A DNA stretch of 64,000 bases, taken from the NCBI GenBank assembly GCA_016196755.1, contig JACPXC010000046.1, positions 62,001 to 126,000 on the forward strand. Reading direction: 5' to 3'. The notes under the pieces were generated by a model. It was given only the letters and a program-made list of their open reading frames with translations, made no database searches and was not told where the DNA came from. This document shows, piece after piece, positions 7,311 through 16,721 of the stretch. This DNA is from Elusimicrobiota bacterium (GTDB lineage: Bacteria > Elusimicrobiota > Elusimicrobia > UBA1565). Within the stretch, counting starts at the first letter, position 1; every line of letters begins with the position of its first letter. Made by a program: the position numbers and the translations under genes.

Positions 7311-8495
7311 TCAGTCCCCCCCGAAGAGCTTCTTGAAGATGCTCCCATCGGACTTCTCGCCCGGCTCGGCCGGTTCGACGCCGTCGGCCTCCTTGGCGCC
7401 GTCGATGGAGTCTCCGACGCCGAGTTCGCGGGCCAGCTCGCCGAGCAGCTCCTTCTGACGCGGCGTGAGGTCCTTGGGGACCTCGAGCTTGACGCGGACG
7501 ATGAGGTCGCCGTAGCCGCGGCCCTTGAGCCGGGGCATGCCCTTGCCCTTGACGCGGAAGGCCGCGCCGTCGGCGGTGCCGGCGGGGACGCGGATGCGCG
7601 AGGGGTCCCCGACCAGGGTCGGCACGGTGAGCTTGGAGCCCAGCGCCGCCTGCGGGAAGCTGACGCGCGCCTCGTAGACCAGGTCGTCCTCGTCGCGGTG
7701 GAACTTGGGATGGTGCTTGAGGCGGACGTGGACGTAGAGGTCGCCGGCCTCGCCGCCGCGGCCCCCACCCTCGCCCTCACCGGTGATCTTGAGGGTGGCC
7801 CCGTCGTAGATGCCCGCCGGGATCCGGATCGTCACCTTATGCGCGGCGCGCCGCCGGCCGGCCCCCCCGCAGTCGCCGCAGGGGGTCTCCACGGTCTGGC
7901 CCTCGCCGCCGCAGGCCGAGCAGGACTGGGTCATCGCGAAGAAGCCCTGCGAGAACTGGACCCGGCCCGTCCCGCCGCAGGTGCCGCAGCGCTTGAGGCC
8001 GGTGCCGCGCTTAGCGCCGGTGCCGTCGCAGCCCGCGCAGGACTCCATGCGCTCGTAGCGCAGCGGCAAGCGAGTCCCCTCGTAAGCGTCCTCCAGGGTG
8101 ACCTCGACGTCGTACTTGAGGTCGTGGCCGCGCCGCGTGCGGCGGCGCTTGCCGCCCGTCGGGGCGCCGCCGGCGAAGAAGTTCTCGAAAATGTCGCCGA
8201 AGATGTCGCCGACGTCGGCCGCGCCGCCGCCGAAGCCGCCGAACGGCCCGCCGGCCCCGCCGCCGCCCGCCCCGGCCTGCACCCCGGCCTCGCCGTACTG
8301 GTCGTAGAGCTTGCGCTTGCCCGGGTCGGAGAGCACTTCGTAGGCCTGGTTGATCTCCTTGAAGCGCGTCTCCGACTTGGAGTCGCCGGGGTTGCGGTCC
8401 GGGTGGTACTTCAGGGCGAGCTTCCGGTAAGCCCGCTTGACCTCCGCCTCGTCGGCGTTGCGCGGGACCCCTAGGAGCTCGTAGTAGTCGGCCAT
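7311..8495 (-). CDS. dnaJ: Chaperone DnaJ
   Basis: 394 aa, full type-I Hsp40. J-domain about 1-70 with the HPD triad ([10 protein letters not shown]), a Gly/Phe-rich linker (about 76-115), four CxxCxGxG zinc repeats ([32 protein letters not shown]) and the C-terminal substrate-binding domains. It stimulates the DnaK ATPase. Nine bases separate it from dnaK. The C-terminal tail is longer and more charged than in E. coli. Confidence 0.97.
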   Translation of the reverse strand: MADYYELLGVPRNADEAEVKRAYRKLALKYHPDRNPGDSKSETRFKEINQAYEVLSDPGKRKLYDQYGEAGVQAGAGGGGAGGPFGGFGGGAADVGDIFGDIFENFFAGGAPTGGKRRRTRRGHDLKYDVEVTLEDAYEGTRLPLRYERMESCAGCDGTGAKRGTGLKRCGTCGGTGRVQFSQGFFAMTQSCSACGGEGQTVETPCGDCGGAGRRRAAHKVTIRIPAGIYDGATLKITGEGEGGGRGGEAGDLYVHVRLKHHPKFHRDEDDLVYEARVSFPQAALGSKLTVPTLVGDPSRIRVPAGTADGAAFRVKGKGMPRLKGRGYGDLIVRVKLEVPKDLTPRQKELLGELARELGVGDSIDGAKEADGVEPAEPGEKSDGSIFKKLFGGD

Positions 8496-8504
8496 GCGCG
8501 GCGG

Positions 8505-10364
8505 CTACTTCTTCTCTTCGTCCACGACCTCGGCGTCGACCACGTCGTCCTTCTTGGCTCCGTCGCCGCCGGCCGGAGCTTCGGCCGAGGGCCCGGATGC
8601 CTCGCCGCCCGCGGCGTTGGCTTCCTTGTAGATGATCTCGCCGAGCTTCTGGGAGACCTTCATCACCTCGTCCTTGGCCTTGATCATCCGCTCGGCGTCG
8701 TCGGACTTGAGGGCGTCCTTCAAGTCCGAGACCGCCCGGTCGATGTTGGCGCGGTCCTCTTGAGGGACCTTGCCGCCGTGCTCGCGCAGCGCCTTCTCGG
8801 TCATGTAGAGGACGGAGTCGCCCTCGTTCTTGGCCTCGACGCGCGCCTTCTGCTTGGTGTCCTCGGTGGCGAAGCTCTCGGCTTCCTTGACGAACTTGGC
8901 GATCTCGTCCTTGTTGAGCTTGTTCTTGGCCGTGATCGTGATGTGCTGGATCTTCTTGGTGCCGAGGTCCTCGGCCTTGACGTTGATGAGGCCGTTGGCG
9001 TCGATCGAGAAGGTCACCTTGATCTGCGGGGTGCCGCGCGGCGCCGGAGGGATCCCGTCCAGGTCGAACTTGCCCAGCGAGACGTTGTCCTTGGCCATCG
9101 GACGCTCGCCCTGGAGCACGTGGACGGTGACCGCGGGCTGGCTGTCGGAGGCCGTCGAGAACACCTGCGACTTCTCGACCGGGATCGTCGTGTTGCGTTC
9201 GATGAGCGGGGTCATGACGCCGCCCAGCGTCTCGATTCCGAGCGTCAGCGGGGTCACGTCCAGGAGCAGGACGTCCTTGACCTCGCCGGTCAAGACCGCG
9301 GCCTGGACGGCCGCGCCCTGGGCCACGCACTCCATCGGATCGACGCCGCCCTCGGCCTTGCGGCCGACGAACTCCTCGACGAACTTCTGGACGATCGGCA
9401 TGCGGGTCGGGCCGCCGACCAGGATGATCTTGGTGACGTCGGTGGTCTTGAGCTTGGCGTCGCCGATCGCGGTCTCGATCGACTTCTTGCAGCGCTGGAC
9501 GATGGGGTCGACCATCGCCTCGAGCTTGGCCCGCGTCAGCTTCTGGACCAAGTGCTTGGGCACGTTGTTCTCGGCGGTGATGAAGGGCAGGTTCATCTCG
9601 GTCTCGAAGACGTTCGAGAGCTCGATCTTGGCCTTCTCGGCCGCCTCGCGCACGCGCTGCATGGCCATCGGGTCCTGGGAGACGTCGAGCCCGGTCTCCT
9701 TCTTGAACTCGCCGACGATCCAGTCGACCAAGGTGTTGTCCATGTCGGTGCCGCCGAGCTTGGTGTCGCCGGAGGTGGAGAGCACCTCGAACACGCCGCC
9801 GCCGAACTCCATGATGGTCACGTCGAGCGTGCCGCCGCCCAGGTCGAAGACCATGATCTTCTCGTCGGAGCCCTTCTTGTCGATGCCGTAGGCCAGGCAG
9901 GCCGCGGTCGGCTCGTTGATGATGCGCACGACCTCGAGGCCGGCGATCGTCCCGGCGTCCTTGGTGGCCTGGCGCTGGTTGTCGTTGAAGTAGGCGGGGA
10001 CGGTGATGACGGCCTTCTCCACCTTGTCGCCGAGGAAGCCCTCGGCGTCGGCCTTGACCTTCTGCAGGACGAAAGCCGAGAGCTGCTGGGGCGTGTACTC
10101 CTTGTCGAGCAGCTTGAACTTGTACTCCTCGCCCATGCGGCGCTTGAAGGCGCGCGCGGTGCCCAGCGGGTTGGCCACGGCCTGACGGCGCGCCGGCTCG
10201 CCGACGAGGCGCTGGCCGTCCTTGGTGAAGGCCACGTAGGACGGGAAGGCCTTGCCGCCGAGGCTGGTGCCCTCGGCCGAGGGGATGATGGTGGGCTTGC
10301 CGCCTTCCATGACGGCCGCCGCGGTGTTCGAGGTGCCAAGGTCGATGCCGATGATCTTGCTCAT
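8505..10364 (-). CDS. dnaK: Chaperone DnaK (Hsp70)
   Basis: 619 aa. Starts [18 protein letters not shown] at the ATG 10364, 7 nt after an AGGAGA ribosome-binding site; the open frame continues upstream but that extension is out of family. Nucleotide-binding domain motifs include [12 protein letters not shown] and [10 protein letters not shown]. The substrate-binding domain follows [11 protein letters not shown], and the end has the acidic [12 protein letters not shown] tail. Works with the GrpE and DnaJ encoded beside it. Confidence 0.98.
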   Translation of the reverse strand: MSKIIGIDLGTSNTAAAVMEGGKPTIIPSAEGTSLGGKAFPSYVAFTKDGQRLVGEPARRQAVANPLGTARAFKRRMGEEYKFKLLDKEYTPQQLSAFVLQKVKADAEGFLGDKVEKAVITVPAYFNDNQRQATKDAGTIAGLEVVRIINEPTAACLAYGIDKKGSDEKIMVFDLGGGTLDVTIMEFGGGVFEVLSTSGDTKLGGTDMDNTLVDWIVGEFKKETGLDVSQDPMAMQRVREAAEKAKIELSNVFETEMNLPFITAENNVPKHLVQKLTRAKLEAMVDPIVQRCKKSIETAIGDAKLKTTDVTKIILVGGPTRMPIVQKFVEEFVGRKAEGGVDPMECVAQGAAVQAAVLTGEVKDVLLLDVTPLTLGIETLGGVMTPLIERNTTIPVEKSQVFSTASDSQPAVTVHVLQGERPMAKDNVSLGKFDLDGIPPAPRGTPQIKVTFSIDANGLINVKAEDLGTKKIQHITITAKNKLNKDEIAKFVKEAESFATEDTKQKARVEAKNEGDSVLYMTEKALREHGGKVPQEDRANIDRAVSDLKDALKSDDAERMIKAKDEVMKVSQKLGEIIYKEANAAGGEASGPSAEAPAGGDGAKKDDVVDAEVVDEEKK

Positions 10365-10383
10365 GATGTTTCTCCTAATGTCT

Positions 10384-10911
10384 CTATGGTTTCTTGGGCG
10401 CCGCGACCCGCACCTTCGCGGATCGGAGCGTCTTGCCGCCGTGAGTGTAGCCGCGCTGGAGTTCCTCGACGACGGTCCCTTCCGGGACTTCGTCGGTCTC
10501 CACCTGGCCCATCGCCTCATGGCGGTCGAAATCGTATGGTTTGCCCACGCACTCCATGGCCGAGACGCCCTCGGCCTCGAAGAGGCGGGCGAACTCCTTG
10601 AAGATGAGCTCGAGTCCCCGGACCAGCTCGTTGGCCGAGACCTTCTCGCCGGCCGCCTGGCGGGCCACCTGCTGGTGGGCCGCGTTGAGCACGTCATAGA
10701 GCGGCAGGAGCCGCTCTATGAGCTCGCGCTTGCCGTATTGGACGAGCTCGGGCTTCTCGCGGTCGACGCGCTTGCGGTAGTTCTCGAACTCGGCCTTGAG
10801 CCGCAGGAGCTGGTCGTACATCTTCTGCGCGGCCTCCTCCGCGACGGCGACGCGCGCGGCGGCCTCGTCGGCGGGAGCCTGGTCGGGGGCGGTCTCCTGC
10901 TCCTCAGCCAC
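10384..10911 (-). CDS. grpE: Nucleotide exchange factor GrpE
   Basis: 175 aa. Acidic, alanine-rich N-terminus, long coiled-coil ([16 protein letters not shown]) and the C-terminal beta-domain with [23 protein letters not shown]. Starts with GTG at 10911, inside the end of hrcA (8-nt overlap), and ends 19 nt before dnaK. Releases ADP from DnaK. Confidence 0.95.
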   Translation of the reverse strand: MAEEQETAPDQAPADEAAARVAVAEEAAQKMYDQLLRLKAEFENYRKRVDREKPELVQYGKRELIERLLPLYDVLNAAHQQVARQAAGEKVSANELVRGLELIFKEFARLFEAEGVSAMECVGKPYDFDRHEAMGQVETDEVPEGTVVEELQRGYTHGGKTLRSAKVRVAAPKKP

Positions 10912-12001
10912 GCTCGTCCTCCGGCTCCCAGGCCGCCAACGACCGGCTCAGGAGCCCCCCCAGAGTCTGGACCAAGGCCATCATACGCTCGTACTCCATG
11001 CGCTTGGGCCCCAGGATGCCGAGCACCCCGACGGCGCGATCCTTCATCATATAGGTGGTGGTGACGAGGCTCAGGTTCTTGAGCTCGGGCAGGTCGTTCT
11101 CCCCGCCGATGCGGATGCGCACCGCCCGAGGCTTGCCGTCCGGGCGTGCCAGGGCCGCCTGCAGGTCGGCCTCGAGGACGTTTGCCAAGGCCGCGCGCTC
11201 CTCCATGACCCGCATCACCGACTGCAGCTCGCCGAACTCGCCGGGCTGGTCGAGCGAGTCGACCAAGGTGGCGGCGCCCTCGAGATAGAGCGGCTCGGGA
11301 CCTTCCGCGCGGTCCACCTCGCCCAGGAGCTGGCCCGCCACGGTCTGGAGGTCCTGAAGGTCGCGCCCGGCTTCCTCGAGCCCGGCGCTGAGCGCCTCGC
11401 GGACTTCCTTGATGGTCCGGCCCACCGCGTGCTCGTTGATGAGGCGGTTGAGGGCCGCCAGGCGGGGCGGCGCGATCGGGACGGCGAGCCGCAATGGGAG
11501 ATGGCGGACCTGGCCGTTCTGCGTGATGACGATGGCCAGGACCTGCTTGGGGCCCAGGGCGATGAGCTCGAGGCGCTTCAAGGTCTGGCGGTCGATCTTC
11601 GGCGAGAGGACCAGGCCGGTCTTATGGGAGACGGTCGAGAGCAGGCGCGAGGTCTGCGAGAGCAGGTTGTCGAGTTCCTCGAGCCGGTCCTTGTATTGGG
11701 CCTCGAGACGCGCCTTCTCGTTGGAGGTCAGGCGCTGGACGTCCTGAAGGAAGTCGACATAGGTCCGGTAGCCGCGGTCGGTGGGAGTGCGGCCCGAGGA
11801 GGTATGCGGCTGGGTCAGGAAGCCCTCGTCCTCGAGCTCGGCCAGGATCGAGCGGATCGTCGCGCTGGAAAGCCCCAGGCCCGACTCCTCGGCGATGACC
11901 GACGAGGCGATGGGGCGCTTGGTCTTGATGAAATTGTGCACGACCCAGCGCAGGACGCGCGCCTTGCGTTCGTTGGCGATCTTGGGGTCGAGATGGCGCA
12001 T
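10904..12001 (-). CDS. hrcA: Heat-inducible transcription repressor HrcA
   Basis: 365 aa. Winged-helix N-terminus (SSVIAEESGLGLSSATIRS, then SSGRTPTDRGYR) and the GAF-like HrcA core. I chose ATG 12001 because it gives the family N-terminus and lies 2 nt after the CIRCE element; longer frames run through the promoter. HrcA binds CIRCE and represses this operon until stress titrates its chaperone partner. No Shine-Dalgarno is visible in the CIRCE-containing leader. Confidence 0.95.
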   Translation of the reverse strand: MRHLDPKIANERKARVLRWVVHNFIKTKRPIASSVIAEESGLGLSSATIRSILAELEDEGFLTQPHTSSGRTPTDRGYRTYVDFLQDVQRLTSNEKARLEAQYKDRLEELDNLLSQTSRLLSTVSHKTGLVLSPKIDRQTLKRLELIALGPKQVLAIVITQNGQVRHLPLRLAVPIAPPRLAALNRLINEHAVGRTIKEVREALSAGLEEAGRDLQDLQTVAGQLLGEVDRAEGPEPLYLEGAATLVDSLDQPGEFGELQSVMRVMEERAALANVLEADLQAALARPDGKPRAVRIRIGGENDLPELKNLSLVTTTYMMKDRAVGVLGILGPKRMEYERMMALVQTLGGLLSRSLAAWEPEDERG

Positions 12002-12003
12002 AA

Positions 12004-12030
12004 TTAGCAGTCCGAAACCGAGACTGCTAA
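12004..12030 (-). promoter_or_regulatory. CIRCE operator (variant)
   Basis: TTAGCAGTC (12004-12012), 9 nt, GACTGCTAA (12022-12030): a perfect 9-9-9 inverted repeat. The usual CIRCE is TTAGCACTC-N9-GAGTGCTAA, so one base differs symmetrically in both arms. It lies just after the -10 box and 2 nt before the hrcA ATG. Confidence 0.9.
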
Positions 12031-12034
12031 AGCA

Positions 12035-12063
12035 ATTATAGTCCAGCCGGGAGGCCCTGTCAA
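12035..12063 (-). promoter_or_regulatory. Consensus promoter of the heat-shock operon
   Basis: TTGACA (12063-12058), 17 nt, TATAAT (12040-12035): perfect sigma-70 type promoter. The predicted transcription start lies in the first arm of CIRCE, so HrcA binding would block initiation. Confidence 0.9.
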
Positions 12064-12990
12064 TCAGGCCGCGTGGGTCCGCCACTCCTCCAGCTTGGCC
12101 GGCGTCACCGCGGCGCCGCCGCAGACGATGACGGCGACGGAGCCGAGCCCCTTGAGGGCCGGGGCCCCATCGTAGACCGCCGACAAAGCGGCCCCGCAGC
12201 CAGGCTCGACCAAGACCCGGTGGTCCTCGGCAAATCGCAGGCAGGCCGCGACCGCGCGCGCGTCGCTGACGACGTGGGGTGTAACGGCGTGGCGGCGGCT
12301 CCATCCAAAGGCCTCTTGCGATACTTTGCGCGCCCCCAGGCTGGTCGCCAGCGACGTGATGGCCGCCAGCGCCACAGGCCCTCCAGCGTCGAGCGCGGCC
12401 TTGTAGGACGCCGCGCCCTCGGTCTCCACCGCCAGGACCGGGACGTCGCCCCAGCCCGTCTCGTGCAGGCCTTGGACCACGCCGCAGAGCAGTCCTCCTC
12501 CGCCGACGGCGCAGACGACGGCACCCGGCTTCGGGCCCTGCGCCTGCATCTCGTGGATCATCGTGGCGTTGCCGGCCCAAAGGGCGGGGTGGTCGAAAGG
12601 ATGGATGTAGGCGCCGCCCTCCGCCTCCGCCTTCACGGAGGCGAAGCCGTGCGCGTCGTCCCATGCGGCCCCGTGCTCGATGACCGTCGCTCCCTCGCCG
12701 CGGAGCCGCTCGCGCATCCATTCCGGCGTCGTCTTCGGGACGACCACCGTCGTCGGCAAGCCCAGCTTGCGGCCGGCATAGGCCGCCGCCAGGCCGGCGT
12801 TGCCGCCCGAGGAGGCGACCAGGGACCTAGCGCCGCCGGCGGCGGCCTCCTGGCAGAGCCGGCCGACGCCGCGCAGCTTGAAGGACCCCGACGGCTGAAG
12901 CGCCTCCATCTTGAGCAGCACCGGCCCCCCCAGAACGCGTCCCATGGGGCGCGACTCCAGGAGCGGGGTTAAGACATGAAATGGTTGCAT
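12064..12990 (-). CDS. Serine/threonine dehydratase-like PLP enzyme
   Basis: 308 aa fold-type II PLP enzyme. The Schiff-base lysine sits in SGSFKLRG (about residue 40), the substrate loop is SSGGNAG, and the PLP-phosphate glycine loop is AVGGGGLLCG. Best match is the L-serine (threonine) dehydratase group that deaminates serine to pyruvate or threonine to 2-oxobutyrate; other fold-II activities cannot be excluded. I chose ATG 12990 (MQPFHVLTPL), the normal family start; upstream frame overlaps the pck promoter region. Divergent from pck, which would link pyruvate supply and PEP. Confidence 0.85.
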   Translation of the reverse strand: MQPFHVLTPLLESRPMGRVLGGPVLLKMEALQPSGSFKLRGVGRLCQEAAAGGARSLVASSGGNAGLAAAYAGRKLGLPTTVVVPKTTPEWMRERLRGEGATVIEHGAAWDDAHGFASVKAEAEGGAYIHPFDHPALWAGNATMIHEMQAQGPKPGAVVCAVGGGGLLCGVVQGLHETGWGDVPVLAVETEGAASYKAALDAGGPVALAAITSLATSLGARKVSQEAFGWSRRHAVTPHVVSDARAVAACLRFAEDHRVLVEPGCGAALSAVYDGAPALKGLGSVAVIVCGGAAVTPAKLEEWRTHAA

Positions 12991-13060
12991 CTCCGTCAAG
13001 TTTAACAGAAGCTCAAGTCTGGGCCAAATTTGTCTAGAATATACGTCTCCAGGAGGCCTC

Positions 13061-14857
13061 ATGACAGACAACGCCAAGCTCAAGGAATGGGTAGCGGAGA
13101 TGACTTCCCTCTGCGGCCCCGAGCGCGTGGTCTGGCTGGACGGCTCCGACGATGAGAGGAAGCGGCTCGAGGCGGAGGCGGTCGCCGCCGGCGAGCTGAC
13201 CCCCCTCCACCCCGAGAAGTTCCCCGGCTCTTTCTACCACCGCACCGACTCCCGCGACGTGGCGCGCACCGAGCACCTCACCTTCATCTGCACCCAAAAG
13301 CAGGAGGACGCGGGCCCGACCAACCTCTGGATGAAACCCGCGGAAGGCTATGAACGCGCCTCCGACATCCTCGAGGGCAGCATGACCGGGCGGACGATGT
13401 ACGTCATCCCGTTCTCGATGGGCCCGGTAGGCTCCCCGTTCTCGAAGATCGGCGTCCAGCTGACCGATTCCGTCTACGTCTGCCTCAACATGCGCATCAT
13501 GACCCGCATCGGAGCCCCGGTCCTCAAGGTCCTCGGGCCCGCGGGCGAGTTCACCAAGTGCCTGCACGGCAAGGCCGAGCTCGACCCCGAGCGGCGCCTT
13601 ATCCTGCACTTCCCCGAGGACAACGCCATCTGGTCGGTCGGGTCGGGCTACGGCGGCAACGCCCTGCTCGGCAAGAAGTGCCTGTCGCTGCGCATCGCCT
13701 CCTGGCAGGCCCGCAAGGAAGGCTGGCTCGCCGAGCACATGCTGATCCTGGGCATCGAGGACCCGACGGGCCGCGTCGAGTACGTCACCGCCGCCTTCCC
13801 GAGCGCCTGCGGCAAGACCAACCTAGCGATGCTGATCCCGCCCGACGGCCTCAAGAGCAAGGGCTACAAGGTCTGGACCGTCGGCGACGACATCGCCTGG
13901 CTGCGCGTCGGCCCGGACGGACGCCTATGGGCCGTCAACCCGGAGGCGGGCTTCTTCGGCGTGGCGGTCGGCACCAATTCCAAATCCAACCCCACCGCGC
14001 TCGAGACCATCAGGCGGAACACCATCTTCACCAACGTACTGCTCGGCGACGACAAGACGGTCTGGTGGGAGGACGGCGAAGGCGCGCCGCCGGCCTCCGG
14101 CACCGACTGGCAGGGCAAAGCCTGGAAGCCGGGGATGAAGGACGAGGCGGGCAAGCCTGTCCTGGGCGCGCACCCGAACAGCCGCTTCACGGCCCCCTTC
14201 AACCAGTGCCCCAGCGCCTCGCCGATGGCCGACGACCCGAAGGGCGTGCCGATCTCGGCTATCATCTTCGGCGGGCGCCGCGCGCGCCTGGCGCCGCTCG
14301 TCTACCAGACCTTCGACTGGGACCACGGCGTCTACTCCGGCGCCACCGTCGCCTCCGAGCGCACCGCCGCCCAGTACGGCAAGCAGGGCGAGGTGCGCCG
14401 CGACCCGATGGCGATGCTGCCCTTCTGCGGCTACAACATGGGCGACTACTTCGCGCACTGGGTGCAGATGGGCAAGCGCATCCCAAACCCGCCGAAAGTC
14501 TTCCACGTCAATTGGTTCCGGCGCGACGAGAACAACAAATTCCTGTGGCCCGGCTACGGCGAGAACCTGCGGGTGCTCGAGTGGATCCTCGCGCGCGCCC
14601 GCGGCGAGGGCAAGGCCCGCCAGACGCCCATCGGCTGGGTGCCGACCGCCGACGCCGTCGACCTCTCGGGCCTTAGCCTGCCGGGCGGCACGATGGAGAA
14701 GCTGCTCGAGGTGAACCCCGAGGAGTGGAAGGCCGAGCTCGACGACCACGCGAAGTTCTTCGCTAAGTTCGAAGGGCGCCTGCCCGCCGAACTGCCGCGC
14801 CAGGGCAAGCTGCTCGCCGAGCGGCTGGAAGCCGTGGCCGCCGCCGCTCCGCGTTGA
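13061..14857 (+). CDS. pckG: Phosphoenolpyruvate carboxykinase (GTP)
   Basis: 598 aa, normal length for the GTP-dependent class. Interconverts oxaloacetate + GTP and PEP + CO2 + GDP in the cytoplasm. Motifs: the kinase P-loop AFPSACGKTNLAM (about residue 250), the oxaloacetate-site segment HPNSRFTAPFNQCPS, and VNWFRRDENNKFLWPGYGEN. Ribosome-binding site AGGAGG lies 6 nt before the ATG, one of the best in the window. Upstream AT-rich TAGAATATA may be its -10 region. Confidence 0.97.
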   Translation: MTDNAKLKEWVAEMTSLCGPERVVWLDGSDDERKRLEAEAVAAGELTPLHPEKFPGSFYHRTDSRDVARTEHLTFICTQKQEDAGPTNLWMKPAEGYERASDILEGSMTGRTMYVIPFSMGPVGSPFSKIGVQLTDSVYVCLNMRIMTRIGAPVLKVLGPAGEFTKCLHGKAELDPERRLILHFPEDNAIWSVGSGYGGNALLGKKCLSLRIASWQARKEGWLAEHMLILGIEDPTGRVEYVTAAFPSACGKTNLAMLIPPDGLKSKGYKVWTVGDDIAWLRVGPDGRLWAVNPEAGFFGVAVGTNSKSNPTALETIRRNTIFTNVLLGDDKTVWWEDGEGAPPASGTDWQGKAWKPGMKDEAGKPVLGAHPNSRFTAPFNQCPSASPMADDPKGVPISAIIFGGRRARLAPLVYQTFDWDHGVYSGATVASERTAAQYGKQGEVRRDPMAMLPFCGYNMGDYFAHWVQMGKRIPNPPKVFHVNWFRRDENNKFLWPGYGENLRVLEWILARARGEGKARQTPIGWVPTADAVDLSGLSLPGGTMEKLLEVNPEEWKAELDDHAKFFAKFEGRLPAELPRQGKLLAERLEAVAAAAPR

Positions 14858-14866
14858 CGCGGAGCG
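14845..14866. terminator. Hairpin between convergent pck and clpP
   Basis: Perfect 9-bp stem CGCTCCGCG / CGCGGAGCG with loop TTGA, which contains the pck stop codon. No T-tract on either side; in so GC-rich a genome it could still end both transcripts. Confidence 0.45.
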
Positions 14867-14875
14867 CGCGAAAGG

Positions 14876-15499
14876 CTACGCCTTCTTGATGTCCTTGGTC
14901 GAGGCGATGACTTCGTCGATGAGGCCGTACGTCTTGGCCTCCTCGGCGGAGAGGTAGAAATTGCGCTCGCAGTCCTTGGTGACCTTCTCCACGGTCTGGC
15001 CGGAGTGCTTGGCCAGGATCTCGTTGAGGATCTTCTTGGTGAGGGACATCTCCCTGGCCTCGATCTCGATGTCGGTGGCCTGTCCGGAGATGCCGCCGCC
15101 CATGATGAGCGGCTGATGGATCATGATCCGCGCCTCGGGCAGCGCGTAGCGGCGGCCCTTGGTGCCCGCGGCCAGGAGCACCGCGCCGAAGGACATCGCC
15201 ATGCCGATGCAGATCGTCGTGATCGGCGCCTTCACGTACTGCATGGTGTCGTAGACGGCCAAGCCGGCCGTCACCATGCCGCCGGGGGAGTTGATGTAGA
15301 GGTTGATGTCCTTCTCGCCGTCCTCGGAGTCGAGGTAGAGCAGTTGGGCGATCAGCAGGTTGGCGGAGTCGGTCGTGACCTCGCCCTCGTAGCCGCCGAC
15401 GAAGATGATGCGGTCCTTGAGGAGCCGCGAGTAGATGTCGTAGCCGACGACGGAGGACTGGTTCGAGCGTTCGATGACCTGCGGGATCAGCATGGGCAT
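14876..15499 (-). CDS. clpP: ATP-dependent Clp protease proteolytic subunit
   Basis: About 205-207 aa. Catalytic triad visible: Ser in [14 protein letters not shown], His in RIMIHQP, Asp in [14 protein letters not shown]. The start is [14 protein letters not shown] (ATG 15499) or the second ATG at 15493. The open frame extends further upstream but through the -10 box. The first ATG shares the palindrome GCATGC with the start of the divergent transporter gene. It ends 10 nt past the pck hairpin. Forms the barrel protease with ClpX or ClpA. Confidence 0.95.
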   Translation of the reverse strand: MPMLIPQVIERSNQSSVVGYDIYSRLLKDRIIFVGGYEGEVTTDSANLLIAQLLYLDSEDGEKDINLYINSPGGMVTAGLAVYDTMQYVKAPITTICIGMAMSFGAVLLAAGTKGRRYALPEARIMIHQPLIMGGGISGQATDIEIEAREMSLTKKILNEILAKHSGQTVEKVTKDCERNFYLSAEEAKTYGLIDEVIASTKDIKKA

Positions 15500-16721
15500 G
15501 CCTGATATATACCAAATTCCCCCCCCGAAGGACCGCCTGCCGGTCTTCTTCGTCACCGTGTACCTGGCCCAAGGCCTGGTCGGCGTCGCCTACGAGCCGA
15601 TCTCCTACCTGCTCAAGGACGGCCTCGGCCTCGGAGCCGCCGAAAGCGCGAAGTTCGTCGCCTGGATGACCCTGCCCATCCTGCTCAAGCCCGTGCTGGG
15701 CCTTTTGACCGACGCCCTGCCGCTGGGCGGGCGCCGCCGCGTGCCCTGGCTGATGGCCGCCGCGGCTTCGGCGGCCCTGGCCTGGGGGGCTCTCGCCGCC
15801 CTGCCGTCCTACGCCTATCTACCCACCCTCCTGCTCTTGGCCGCGGCCAACGCCGGCATCGTCTTCAGCGACGTGGTCTGCGACGGCGTTATGGTCGAGC
15901 GCGGCAAGCACGACGGCAAGACCGGGGTCTACCAGGCGTTCTCGATCGGCACGCTCTATGCCTGCGCCCTGCTGACCGGCTTGGGCGGCGGATTGCTCGT
16001 CAAGCACGCTTCCTACCGGACCATCTTCGCGCTGACGGCGCTGTGTCCCCTGCTCATCCTGGGCGCGGCAGCGCTGGTGCCCGACGCCGCCGCGGCGCCC
16101 GGCGCGCCCCGCCGCGCGGCCTCCGGGCTCTGGGCCACGGTACGCTCCCCCGCGGTCTGGACCGTCGCCGGGCTCATCTTCCTCATAAACTTTTCGCCGT
16201 TCCAGGGCACCGCCTTCTTCTATTACCAGACCGAGTCCCTGCGCTTCTCCCCCGTCCTCATCGGCCTGCTCACATCCATCGACGGCGTGGCCGGCCTGGC
16301 CGGCGCCGCCGTATTCGGCGGGTGGTGCCGCGGGTTCGCCCCGCGGACGCTGGCGCGGGCCGCGGTGTGGGCCTCCGCCCCTCTCACTCTGCTCTGGCTC
16401 AGCTACGGTCCGAGCTCGGCGCCGGCCCTCACCGCCGTCTTCGGCTTCTTCGGGGTCGCCTCGCGGCTTGCACTCATGGACCTCGCCGCGCGCTCCTGCC
16501 CCAAGGACGGCGAGGCCACGGCCTTCGCCCTGTTCATGAGCGTCTTCAACCTGGCCGCCTGGGCGTCAAACGCCCTGGGCGCCGCGGCCTACGGCTCGCT
16601 GGCCCCCTCCGGCGCCGGGCGCGCGATGGCCATGCTCATCGCGGCCTCGGCGGCCTCCTCGCTCCTGGCCCTGCCGCTCTTGCGCGTCCTGCCTTCCTCG
16701 GCTAAGCTGGAGGCGCCATGA
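15498..16721 (+). CDS. MFS transporter, BT1 (folate/biopterin)-like
   Basis: About 407 aa with some 11-12 hydrophobic helices. The first loop has [14 protein letters not shown] and [19 protein letters not shown], and the fourth helix is followed by [14 protein letters not shown]; these fit the BT1 folate-biopterin group and distant AmpG-like permeases. The substrate is unknown. I prefer ATG 15498 ([10 protein letters not shown]) over the ATG 15474 because the latter lies within clpP. Its stop overlaps malQ by ATGA, so the two are cotranscribed, which hints at a carbohydrate-related substrate instead. Confidence 0.8.
   Translation: MPDIYQIPPPKDRLPVFFVTVYLAQGLVGVAYEPISYLLKDGLGLGAAESAKFVAWMTLPILLKPVLGLLTDALPLGGRRRVPWLMAAAASAALAWGALAALPSYAYLPTLLLLAAANAGIVFSDVVCDGVMVERGKHDGKTGVYQAFSIGTLYACALLTGLGGGLLVKHASYRTIFALTALCPLLILGAAALVPDAAAAPGAPRRAASGLWATVRSPAVWTVAGLIFLINFSPFQGTAFFYYQTESLRFSPVLIGLLTSIDGVAGLAGAAVFGGWCRGFAPRTLARAAVWASAPLTLLWLSYGPSSAPALTAVFGFFGVASRLALMDLAARSCPKDGEATAFALFMSVFNLAAWASNALGAAAYGSLAPSGAGRAMAMLIAASAASSLLALPLLRVLPSSAKLEAP
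15506..15511 (-). promoter_or_regulatory. -10 box of clpP
   Basis: TATATA on the minus strand, 6 nt before ATG 15499, implying a leaderless or nearly leaderless clpP mRNA. No clear -35 hexamer because the upstream region is a C/G run. Confidence 0.4.

Noticed and set aside
10365-10697. Upstream extension of the dnaK frame
   Set aside because: It overlaps grpE out of frame, has no DnaK homology, and the ATG at 10364 has a proper ribosome-binding site.
12002-12721. Upstream extension of the hrcA frame
   Set aside because: It runs through the CIRCE element, the promoter and the dehydratase gene; the family start is at 12001.
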